A DNA stretch of 7,388 nucleotides from Bacteriovoracaceae bacterium (GCA_947475645.1 CANJNU010000038.1:1-7388); one strand, 5' to 3'. Shown: positions 1 through 5,735, counted from the stretch's first letter. Notes: generated by a model not told the origin, from the sequence alone. Numbers and translations are program-made.

Positions 1-250
1 CAAGTACAAATAGAAGAGGAAGTAATTCACTCCAGGGCGCGATGGCGAGACCTAATCCCAAGATGGGCGTGGCGGTTAGCCACGCGTCAGCGATGGAGAC
101 GACAGTCCAAAAGATGGCAAATTCTCGAAGAGCACCTAAATTTCGGAGGCCGCCTAAGCGCTTAAGAGTGAAAATAATTCCAACGAAGATTGCGGTCCAA
201 AGAAGAGACGGCTGTTGAGCGCTGCTATTATAGAACTTCTCAAACATCAT
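1..250 (-). CDS. Integral membrane protein, N-terminal part (runs off the left edge)
   Basis: The reading frame opens at ATG 250-248 (a second ATG follows directly at 247-245) and stays open to base 1, giving about 83 residues of a longer protein. A purine-rich ribosome site, GAGGGG on the minus strand at 255-260, sits 4 bases from the first ATG and 7 from the second, so either could be used; the spacing slightly favours the second. After a short polar N-terminus (MMFEKFYNSS) a hydrophobic helix covers about residues 16-29. A basic stretch (KRLGGLR) follows, then a second, longer hydrophobic region at about 44-71 containing ADAWLTATPILG, and a third begins near 78. This is a multi-spanning inner-membrane protein. 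I do not recognise the family. It follows the cytochrome c gene by about 43 bases on the same strand, so it is probably the last visible gene of that operon and might be a membrane partner of the redox protein; that is inference from position only. Confidence 0.72.
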   Translation of the reverse strand, partial: MMFEKFYNSSAQQPSLLWTAIFVGIIFTLKRLGGLRNLGALREFAIFWTVVSIADAWLTATPILGLGLAIAPWSELLPLLFVL

Positions 251-251
251 T

Positions 252-287
252 GTACCCCTCGTGCTTCTCGTACTACTCGTACCCCTT
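252..287. repeat. Four imperfect 9-bp tandem repeats in the intergenic gap
   Basis: Four consecutive 9-base units lie at 252-260, 261-269, 270-278 and 279-287: gtacccctc, gtgcttctc, gtactactc and gtacccctt. Bases 1, 2, 4, 7 and 8 of the unit are invariant, and the outer two copies differ only at their last base. The array fills nearly the whole gap between the cytochrome gene and the next membrane-protein gene. The rightward-facing edge (252-260) supplies the GAGGGG ribosome site of the downstream gene on the minus strand. It probably arose by slippage; a regulatory role is possible but not shown. Confidence 0.6.
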
Positions 288-293
288 GATGAC

Positions 294-1127
294 TCACTGA
301 GAGAGTCGAAGTTTAGGGATGCTTTTTAAGTAGGTAATAATTTGTTGAATCATCCGATCGACTTTCTTTGGGTCTTTGACTGCTAAGAACGGCGCAGGCA
401 TCTTTGAATTTCTTCTGATGAGACTGGGGTCCTTTAGCCAAATTTTTAGCCATTTCTCGTTAAAATACTCAGTTACGTTAACGGGAGCGTGGAGTTCTGG
501 GCCGACGTTTCCGCCCTCGCCGTTGATGGAGTGGCATTTTAGACAGTACTTCCTAAATACAAGAAAGCCCTCTTTAGCGTGTGGCGAAGCACCCAAGGGG
601 GGCGCAAGTTTTGGAAATTTATCAGAAAATGAAATAAGATCAAAACCAATGAGTTGATATGGCCAGCCCTCCTCGCCCTCGCTTCGAATCAGGGTATCTT
701 GCTTGTTCTCCCAGATGAGATAATAGGGGCCGAGCTGAATGGACTTTCCGTTAGACCGCGACCGTACTTCGAATGGATTTGGGTCGGCTGCATTAAATGC
801 GATCCATGAGGTGTGTTCAAGGAAGCGTTTCACAGGAATGGAGGGTTGGTAGCCGTCCAAACAAGTCATGAGAATCTCATCGCCACGTCGCCAGGAAGTA
901 CCGAAGATTGTATCAAATACTGTAGCCGTGGGCACCGCTAGATAGGTATGTTCAGCGTCATCGACAGGGTTAATGACTTGCACCTGTTCGGAATGCGATA
1001 GTCGAGTGAGTTGATCGAGCTGAATCTCTTGAATGACCCTTCCGGCGTTTTTAAAAACCAGAGAGTGAGAGGCTGCTACTGAAGCCTGCGAAAGCATTAC
1101 AGGAATAAGTAGGGCGACGAATCTCAC
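294..1127 (-). CDS. Exported c-type cytochrome with N-terminal sulfite-oxidase-like (molybdopterin-binding-like) domain
   Basis: This is a 277-residue protein. Its start is GTG at 1127-1125, which overlaps the folE stop as GTGA; GGAG lies 7 bases upstream. Starting at the later ATG (residue 11) would remove most of the signal peptide. Residues 1-20 form a Sec signal peptide with a likely cleavage near SVA-AS, so the product is periplasmic. Residues 22-170 resemble the sulfite-oxidase/molybdopterin-binding fold: MTCLDGYQPSIPV (87-99) matches the family's DGY segment, followed by WIAFN, LGPYYLIW and WPYQLIGFDLI. I see no clear Mo-coordinating cysteine arrangement, so this domain may not carry the cofactor. 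Residues 185-272 are a class I cytochrome c domain with haem motif CLKCH (195-199) and a probable distal ligand Met243 in KMPAP. Expected role: periplasmic electron transfer or haem-based sensing; the substrate is unknown. Cytochrome assignment is firm, the N-terminal fold assignment is moderate. Confidence 0.85.
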   Translation of the reverse strand: MRFVALLIPVMLSQASVAASHSLVFKNAGRVIQEIQLDQLTRLSHSEQVQVINPVDDAEHTYLAVPTATVFDTIFGTSWRRGDEILMTCLDGYQPSIPVKRFLEHTSWIAFNAADPNPFEVRSRSNGKSIQLGPYYLIWENKQDTLIRSEGEEGWPYQLIGFDLISFSDKFPKLAPPLGASPHAKEGFLVFRKYCLKCHSINGEGGNVGPELHAPVNVTEYFNEKWLKIWLKDPSLIRRNSKMPAPFLAVKDPKKVDRMIQQIITYLKSIPKLRLSQ

Positions 1128-1633
1128 GCCAGATCTCCGAGAGCGTATTCGGTAAGTGTACTGACCGTGGGGTCGGACGGTCCACGGCTACACATGCAGA
1201 GATGACGCCCCTCGGAGGATACTCGAACTCCACGGGCGCCTCCCGAATTCATTACTTCTTCCGCGATCTCCTTGACGAGGTCCTCTTGAATTTGAAACCG
1301 CCGTGAATAGGCCTGAACCAATCGCGGAAACTTTCCGAGGCCTAGAATTTTTGTTCCGGGCAGATAAGCGACGGTAACGGTTCCAAAAAAAGGGAGAAAG
1401 TGATGTGCGCAAATGGAGTAGAAGTTAATATTCTGAACCGTAACCAAACCGGGCTTTTCGTTTGCTTCGACTTCACGGGTGGTCTTTAAAAGCTTGGAGG
1501 GGTCGATTGCATACCCGCTGAGGAGTTCGCGATAGGCTTTGACAATACGCTGCTCACATTCGGGTCCATCAAACCATTCGAGCGCTCGAGAATCTTGAGT
1601 AATCTTCTGTGAGATCCAGTCGGAGATGTTCAT
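1124..1633 (-). CDS. folE: GTP cyclohydrolase I (FolE type)
   Basis: A 169-residue protein of the type I (FolE) family, shorter than the 222-residue E. coli enzyme because the N-terminal extension is reduced. The family reaction converts GTP to 7,8-dihydroneopterin triphosphate plus formate in the cytosol, feeding folate or 7-deazaguanine synthesis. Zinc ligands are visible as Cys75 and His78 in SICAHHFLPFFG and Cys146 in HLCMCSRG; His77 and His144 fit the catalytic histidines. GLGKFPRLV (98-106), YSRRFQIQEDL (109-119) and Arg150 correspond to other active-site segments. Two usually conserved positions differ: the Glu of CEHH is Ala76, and the Ser of GLSK is Gly100. The ATG at 1633 is the first possible start, because an in-frame TGA lies 18 bases upstream; its ribosome site is weak. 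It begins 31 bases after the coiled-coil gene and its stop overlaps the next start as GTGA. No other pterin gene is present in the window. Confidence 0.93.
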   Translation of the reverse strand: MNISDWISQKITQDSRALEWFDGPECEQRIVKAYRELLSGYAIDPSKLLKTTREVEANEKPGLVTVQNINFYSICAHHFLPFFGTVTVAYLPGTKILGLGKFPRLVQAYSRRFQIQEDLVKEIAEEVMNSGGARGVRVSSEGRHLCMCSRGPSDPTVSTLTEYALGDLA

Positions 1634-1664
1634 AGCCGGAACGTAATCTCATTCCATTTCTGGA

Positions 1665-2027
1665 TCAAGGCTTATTGGGCTTTTGCGGGGTTTCTGGCTT
1701 GGCGCCGCCATCGGTCGCAGCTGCCTCTCCAGGCCTTTGTGGCAGCGCTTCCTTGAGTTTCTCGAGATCCAGCTTATAAGTATCGAGCAATCGCTGTAGG
1801 TTCTGTTGATCGTCCTGAGCGCGTGAGTCAATAATGGCCTGAACGAAGCGAGCCTGAAGTTGGTCGCACTCGGTTTTGAGTAACTTGTTTTCGTCGATGA
1901 GCTGATTGATCTCCTTTTTTGAATTCTCTAGGTACTCGACACGCAGCTTGAGTACTCGAGCTTCGCCAAGCATCTCCTCAAGGGCACTTTCCAAGTCATG
2001 ATGAACAAGTGGGATTTCATCGCTCAT
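1665..2027 (-). CDS. Small coiled-coil protein
   Basis: This 120-residue cytosolic protein has no signal peptide or membrane helix. Residues 10-95 are almost entirely heptad-like helix rich in Leu, Glu, Lys and Gln (for example VLKLRVEYLENSKKEI and LLKTECDQLQARF), so a parallel coiled-coil dimer or oligomer is likely. Residues 96-120 form a disordered, Pro/Ala/Lys-rich tail (PETPQKPNKP). The ATG at 2027 overlaps the stop of the upstream gene as ATGA, and a G-run (GGGGGT) lies 4 bases before it, supporting translational coupling. The upstream neighbour also ends in a coiled coil, so the two proteins may form a mixed helical complex. I do not recognise a named family; generic coiled-coil similarity to many unrelated proteins is expected, and no specific function is claimed. 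Confidence 0.8.
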   Translation of the reverse strand: MSDEIPLVHHDLESALEEMLGEARVLKLRVEYLENSKKEINQLIDENKLLKTECDQLQARFVQAIIDSRAQDDQQNLQRLLDTYKLDLEKLKEALPQRPGEAAATDGGAKPETPQKPNKP

Positions 2028-2626
2028 TTAACCCCCAGGTCTCCTGCCATTTTTAGAAGCTCCGCTTTAACCGCGATAATCTCTTTAAGAAGGTCTGCGT
2101 CGGGCTTCTTCTTTTCTAGAATCTTGCCAGTTCGCTCAGATGCTTCGATCTCTTTTAGCATTGATTCCTTAAAGCGTTTAAGTTGTCGGTTCTCGGTTGA
2201 GAGCTTATGAACTTGCGAACGAATGATGGTCGCGTCAGTTTGCTCTTTCTCAAGTTCGAATTGTTTAACCTTGAGGCGATTGATCTCAGCTTCCAAATTC
2301 ATTTTATCGCGGACTAACGACGCTTCGATGGCAGGACATGCGCGTAATGCCTGTTCTAATGTTCTATATTCACTTAGGCCCGGCAGTTCTCCTATATAGT
2401 AAATGCCTTTTAGGCCCACGAAATGTCTTTGTGGCTTGGTTGAGCGAGCGAGTACTAAAACGTCATCTGGAACCATTGCGTGGGTGAGGTCAACAAAGAC
2501 AAACTCGACTTTAATATTTTCGAGGCGTGTAAAATTCTGGTTTAATATCTCAATCGATTTCGGCGATAGAAATTGGGAAACATGAATGATGAGAATGTTG
2601 CGGTAAAGTTCACTACTCAGTCTCAT
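2024..2626 (-). CDS. STAS-like domain protein with C-terminal coiled coil
   Basis: A 200-residue cytosolic protein. Residues 1-97 alternate strand and helix in the manner of STAS / anti-sigma-factor-antagonist domains: ILIIHVSQFLS, then helix SIEILNQNFTRL, then VEFVFVDLTHAMVPDD, a helix, HFVGLKGIYYIGEL and a final helix EYRTLEQALRA. In SpoIIAA-type proteins the loop after the central strand holds a phosphorylatable Ser in DSSG; here the matching segment is Pro53-Asp54-Asp55, with no serine at that point. Residues 98-195 are a long charged coiled coil. The start ATG at 2626 overlaps the HDOD-like gene's stop as ATGA and has a very strong Shine-Dalgarno (AAGGAGG, 2634-2640, spacing 7). The stop in turn overlaps the next coiled-coil gene. 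Function is probably protein-protein signalling or scaffolding. The STAS call rests on pattern, not on a profile search, and is moderate. Confidence 0.82.
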   Translation of the reverse strand: MRLSSELYRNILIIHVSQFLSPKSIEILNQNFTRLENIKVEFVFVDLTHAMVPDDVLVLARSTKPQRHFVGLKGIYYIGELPGLSEYRTLEQALRACPAIEASLVRDKMNLEAEINRLKVKQFELEKEQTDATIIRSQVHKLSTENRQLKRFKESMLKEIEASERTGKILEKKKPDADLLKEIIAVKAELLKMAGDLGVK

Positions 2627-3714
2627 TTGCCTCCCTCCTTCTTAAAGATACGATCAAAATCGAGTCGCAGGTCGAGCTCACGAATTTCGGGTCTCAGGGT
2701 GCCCGCGAGGATATTCCCCTTCGGTTTCTCCATCGCTTCGCGCGTAAGGTGAGCTGAAAGAAAACAGAGAGCTGCTAAATCAAAGTCATCGAGTTTCTTT
2801 TCAGCAAGGAACATGAACGGCGTGTCGCATCGACTCAGTGCTCGGTTGGCCGGCGCAAACATCTCAAAACAGAGACAAATAAGCTGTGCTACGCTTGCCG
2901 AGGTTCCTCCAAATCGATTCACCTCAGCGAGGTTGCGAATTGCGAGAGAGATCTTTGCTTTCTCGCAGTTCTTCATGAACTCCAGATACTCTGCGTTGCA
3001 ATAGGCCATTGCAACCTTCGCGGCCTCGCGGATGAGGCAGGCTGCGACTAAGTGCTTCTCCTGGCGAAGCTGCTTCTTATCCCGAGCAATCTTGACAGCC
3101 GTGTTCGCGACCAAAATTCCGCGGTTAAATCGCTGATCAAGGAATTCGAGATGTTTTTTCTGATCGGCCTCGATATCGGTTACAATGGTGAAGCCAAGCA
3201 TGTCAAAAAGTAGGCCCGCCGCGAAAGATGAGTCGCGGTACCTTCCGTCTTCACCGATTGCTATTCGAGCGGAGTGTGCATATTTTAAAACCTGCGAAGG
3301 GGCCGCGAGTAGTCGGTGAGTCTGAGGATCCTTCGTCATGATCTTGCAGCTTGAATAGACTTCCGAGAGCTTATAGGTAACGAGGAAAAAAACGGTATTT
3401 TGTACGCCGTAAAGGCGAATACTTTCCTCGAGAGGGACCTTCTCCTCGCTTTCTCTCATGGAAGAGACGACAGCATTAAAGACCTCTGCAAGATCGGGGC
3501 GGCTCATGAATTCGCGCATAATTACGGGAAGCTTTTGATCAGCGCTTTCTGCTTCATTAATGAGTTCGTCTAGTCCGGCGAGCATGGCCGTTTTTATTAA
3601 GCGGGAGACAAGACGATTGGTCTTATCGCCGAAGGCAGTTGAGGTGGGTGATGAGGGGGCGGCGGTCGGAGGTGTAGAAATATTTTCCTCTGGCGAGGGG
3701 CCCGTCTTATTCAA
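2623..3714 (-). CDS. HDOD-like signalling domain protein
   Basis: About 363 residues. Residues 5-28 are Pro/Ser/Thr-rich and probably disordered. From about 44 to 310 the protein is helical and follows the HDOD pattern: LPVIMREFMSRPDLAEVFNAVV (62-83), SIRLYGVQNTVFFLV (98-112, the 'AI..LG' segment), SSFAAGLLFDMLGFTIV (162-178, where related HD proteins read GLLHDIG), and AEVNRFGGTSASVAQLI (263-279, the 'E..FG..H..VG..L' segment). The HD-type histidines are absent, as is usual for HDOD, so no hydrolase activity is expected. HDOD proteins generally act in signalling, often beside two-component or c-di-GMP proteins. The frame starts at TTG 3714 with no ribosome site at normal distance; an in-frame ATT at 3723-3721 has GAGGT 10 bases upstream, and the first ATG is residue 44. 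The true start is therefore uncertain. It is the first gene of the operon, 33 bases below the predicted -10, and its stop overlaps the next start by ATGA. Confidence 0.85.
   Translation of the reverse strand: MNKTGPSPEENISTPPTAAPSSPTSTAFGDKTNRLVSRLIKTAMLAGLDELINEAESADQKLPVIMREFMSRPDLAEVFNAVVSSMRESEEKVPLEESIRLYGVQNTVFFLVTYKLSEVYSSCKIMTKDPQTHRLLAAPSQVLKYAHSARIAIGEDGRYRDSSFAAGLLFDMLGFTIVTDIEADQKKHLEFLDQRFNRGILVANTAVKIARDKKQLRQEKHLVAACLIREAAKVAMAYCNAEYLEFMKNCEKAKISLAIRNLAEVNRFGGTSASVAQLICLCFEMFAPANRALSRCDTPFMFLAEKKLDDFDLAALCFLSAHLTREAMEKPKGNILAGTLRPEIRELDLRLDFDRIFKKEGGK
2634..2640 (-). promoter_or_regulatory. Strong Shine-Dalgarno for the STAS-like gene, inside the HDOD-like coding end
   Basis: Minus-strand AAGGAGG lies 7 bases before the ATG at 2626. 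It is encoded by the final codons of the HDOD-like gene (KKEGGK), so the upstream protein's C-terminus is written in ribosome-binding sequence. It is the best ribosome site in the window, while the first gene of the operon has almost none. This suggests the STAS-like protein is made in higher amount than the HDOD-like protein. Confidence 0.75.
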
Positions 3715-3746
3715 AAAGTGAATAGTTGCGTCTACCTCGTTTTTTT

Positions 3747-3775
3747 ATTATGGGCCTTTTTTTTAGAGAAGGCAA
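3747..3775 (-). promoter_or_regulatory. Candidate sigma-70-type promoter for the HDOD/STAS/folE/cytochrome operon
   Basis: On the minus strand a -10 hexamer CATAAT (3747-3752, 5 of 6 matches to TATAAT) is preceded, at exactly 17 bases, by TTGCCT (3770-3775, 4 of 6 matches to TTGACA). The spacer includes a run of eight A residues. Transcription would begin near base 3740, leaving a leader of about 26 bases before the TTG start. This is the only credible promoter I see upstream of the five-gene run. Confidence 0.5.
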
Positions 3776-3799
3776 ATGCATGTGTCTAAGTTGACTGGT

Positions 3800-3812
3800 T
3801 CAATGACATTGA
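3800..3812. promoter_or_regulatory. 13-bp palindrome upstream of the promoter (possible operator)
   Basis: TCAATG-A-CATTGA is a perfect 6-bp inverted repeat around one central base, 25 bases upstream of the candidate -35 hexamer and within the gap between the creatininase-like and HDOD-like genes. The position suits an activator site. A chance occurrence in AT-rich DNA is also plausible, and no transcription-factor gene is visible nearby. Confidence 0.25.
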
Positions 3813-3841
3813 TTTCATGGGCGATCTATTATTGACGGAAT

Positions 3842-4780
3842 TTAGCTAGAAATCGCGCCCCAAAGCGTAAGAAACATCCAACTAAGAAGTACAATTGCGA
3901 GCAGAGCGCTTACGATCCATGCCTTGAAGAAAGTTCGGTTGGATGGAACGATGCTATACCAAGAGCGGAATAACCACTGTGCTGATGCGCCTTCGAGTAC
4001 GGCCCTAATTTTTGGAAACAGTGTTTCGATCATTTGATTGAGTTCGCTCTCGCCCCAGGCGGCGGTGGCATCGGCGGGCCTGCCCCAGTATCCAGTGGAG
4101 CGATTTCGGAAGTGACGAAGCCATCGAAAGACCTTTGATGTTCCCTGTGGGGATTGCGGTGGAAGGGTCAGATAATCCGGATGAACCAACTTGGGGTCAA
4201 TGGCGAGTGCGATCGAAGTATCTCGTCTGCCTCCATGTTCGATAGGGTCGGAGAAGAGGAGGGATCTCCAGGCTTGATGGGGAGAGACGAGAGCAGACGA
4301 GGCTGAGATGAGCACAGGAAGGCGGTGTTCGTTTGCGTGAGTGATTTTTCTCCAGAAGCGGATCCATCGAGTCGAGCGATAGATATGGGTGGATGCCTCT
4401 TCGATGGCGGTGAGCTGTTTTGGCCCAGTGTTTCCAGTGATACAGATAAAGGTAAAGAATCCACCAGCGATGAGCACTCGGGTTTGATCGATGAGGAGAT
4501 CGCGAAGAACATGAGGCCGAACTCGCATGCCGAGCGGGCCAGTATTTGAGTCGAGTGAGAGGGTAATCTCTGGGAGGATTACGGCAACCCAGCCTGGTAG
4601 CTCTGCCTCCAGTTTTTCGGAGCATCTTCTTGTGAGTTCGCGGGCCTCGAGCAAGTCGATTCCTAAAGGTAAGTGAGGGCCGTGGTCCTCGGCTGCCCCA
4701 ATCGCAAGAAAGAAGACAGTCTTCGATGGAGCAAGGTCAAGAAGTTCTCGGGGCGTGAGGCGCATGAGTTCAAGTGGCAT
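3842..4780 (-). CDS. Creatininase-family-like protein with altered metal site and C-terminal membrane anchor
   Basis: From the ATG at 4780 the protein has 312 residues. MPLELMRLTPRELL matches the usual family N-terminus; a GTG at 4819 would add 13 residues and deepen the overlap with the upstream gene from 11 to 50 bases. Neither start has a clear ribosome site. The first family motif is intact: AIGAAEDHGPHLPLGID gives Glu31, His33 and Asp42, spaced as in Pseudomonas creatininase (Glu34, His36, Asp45). The second is not: where relatives read NGHGGN this protein reads TGNTGP (115-120), replacing the metal-binding His with Asn117. The HAGExETS segment reads HGGRRDTS (182-189), replacing its Glu with Arg185. 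Residues about 286-308 form one hydrophobic helix followed by only a few residues, so the protein is probably tail-anchored with the domain in the cytosol. Family members open C-N bonds in creatinine, FAPy and peptide substrates; here activity is doubtful. Co-transcribed with the amidohydrolase-like gene. Confidence 0.85.
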   Translation of the reverse strand: MPLELMRLTPRELLDLAPSKTVFFLAIGAAEDHGPHLPLGIDLLEARELTRRCSEKLEAELPGWVAVILPEITLSLDSNTGPLGMRVRPHVLRDLLIDQTRVLIAGGFFTFICITGNTGPKQLTAIEEASTHIYRSTRWIRFWRKITHANEHRLPVLISASSALVSPHQAWRSLLFSDPIEHGGRRDTSIALAIDPKLVHPDYLTLPPQSPQGTSKVFRWLRHFRNRSTGYWGRPADATAAWGESELNQMIETLFPKIRAVLEGASAQWLFRSWYSIVPSNRTFFKAWIVSALLAIVLLSWMFLTLWGAISS

Positions 4781-5735
4781 GGTGAGAATTAAGATTGAAG
4801 ACTCTGAGCGCGTTACCACTCAAGATCAGCTTAGCTTGGGATTCGTTCATCATTTGAGAGTCGAGACAGTTCTGAATTCGATCGAGTGAAATCTTCAGGT
4901 TATTCCCTAAAAATGGCCACCCTGACCCAAAAAGGAGTTTCTCTGCGCCCACTCGCCGAACGCCCTCAGCAATGACCTCTTCGGGCTGCCACGACGTGTC
5001 TGCATAAACATTCGGATAGTGCTCGATAATCTGAAGTGCCTCGTCGGGCTCGTGAAGATTGAGATGAGCGATGATAAAAGGAATATGAGAGTATCGCTGA
5101 AACCACGATCCGAATTGGAGCGGGTGCCAAGTATCGGCATTTCCATACAGAAGGTGGGACTGAAAATTTCTGGCCTGCACAATAACCGGAATATTTAAGT
5201 CTGCCGCAGTATTCAGTAAATCGCGGTAAATTTTTGAGCTGAGCGTTTCATGATCCGCAACAGGATGCAGTTTAAGTGCGACGGCACCCCGCTCTGCCCA
5301 AGCTTTAAGCTCTGTAGAGGGATCCTTCTCGGTTTTCTCGATGCCGACCACGGCATGAAGAGTGGGTGATTCTTTCATGCATTCGATTACAAACCCATTC
5401 GAAGTAGTAGGTGGGTGAGATAAAATGAGGGAGTGTGAAACAGAATGAGCCTGCATCGATTCCAAGAGATCAAACACTGTTGACTCAATGAGGAGGCCAG
5501 GAAGTGGAAGTACGCTTCCAATTTCATCGAGCGCATCGCGTGCCCCTTGAGGGAGATGTCTGAGGTCGGGTTGCGTAGTATGAAGGTGTCTGGAGAGAGG
5601 CTCGAACAGAGTGCGTACAGATCTGCGAACGGTTTTGAGTGTCTCCCGCGCCCCGACTGGAAGGCGGTGCGTTATTGGGTCGGGGAAAACATGCGTACAG
5701 ACATCGATTATAGGAGGGGCAATCGTGGGACTCAT
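4770..5735 (-). CDS. Amidohydrolase-2 family-like TIM-barrel protein lacking most metal ligands
   Basis: A 321-residue cytosolic protein, of normal length for the amidohydrolase-2 (COG2159 / ACMSD-like) family. The barrel pattern is clear: IIDVCTHVFPDP (9-20), VALKLHPV (152-159), IPVIVQARN (182-190), FIIAHLNLHEP (220-230), NVYADTSW (242-249), EKLLFGSGWPF (265-275) and the closing ILSGNALRVF (304-313). Several key residues differ from active relatives. The first His of the HxH pair is Cys13 (a clear TGT codon), the ligand His after strand five is Gln187, and the catalytic/metal Asp of GSDxP is Gly272. His15, Lys155 and His224 remain. ACMSD uses four zinc ligands and three of the equivalents are missing here, so conventional metal-dependent hydrolysis or decarboxylation seems unlikely. 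The ATG at 5735 lacks a recognisable ribosome site. It is the first gene of the pair with the creatininase-like protein and is divergent from the membrane-protein gene at 5898. Confidence 0.86.
   Translation of the reverse strand: MSPTIAPPIIDVCTHVFPDPITHRLPVGARETLKTVRRSVRTLFEPLSRHLHTTQPDLRHLPQGARDALDEIGSVLPLPGLLIESTVFDLLESMQAHSVSHSLILSHPPTTSNGFVIECMKESPTLHAVVGIEKTEKDPSTELKAWAERGAVALKLHPVADHETLSSKIYRDLLNTAADLNIPVIVQARNFQSHLLYGNADTWHPLQFGSWFQRYSHIPFIIAHLNLHEPDEALQIIEHYPNVYADTSWQPEEVIAEGVRRVGAEKLLFGSGWPFLGNNLKISLDRIQNCLDSQMMNESQAKLILSGNALRVFNLNSHHAT

Noticed and set aside
291..307. Inverted repeat GACTC-7-GAGTC at the end of the cytochrome gene, considered as a terminator
   Set aside because: The stem is only 5 bp, spans the stop codon, and has no T-run on the minus strand after it; the next gene begins a few dozen bases on.
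376..657. Plus-strand open frame of 93 codons opposite the cytochrome gene
   Set aside because: It is antisense to the haem motif region and shows no protein-like pattern or ribosome site.
4168..4625. Long open frames on the minus strand within the creatininase-like gene (4168-4512 and 4197-4625)
   Set aside because: They lie in other frames of a gene with clear family motifs, and their Ser/Arg/Pro-rich translations have no domain pattern.
4781..4819. GTG start extending the creatininase-like protein by 13 residues
   Set aside because: It gives a 50-base overlap with the upstream gene and no ribosome site, while the ATG at 4780 begins exactly at the family's usual N-terminal pattern. It is not strictly excluded.
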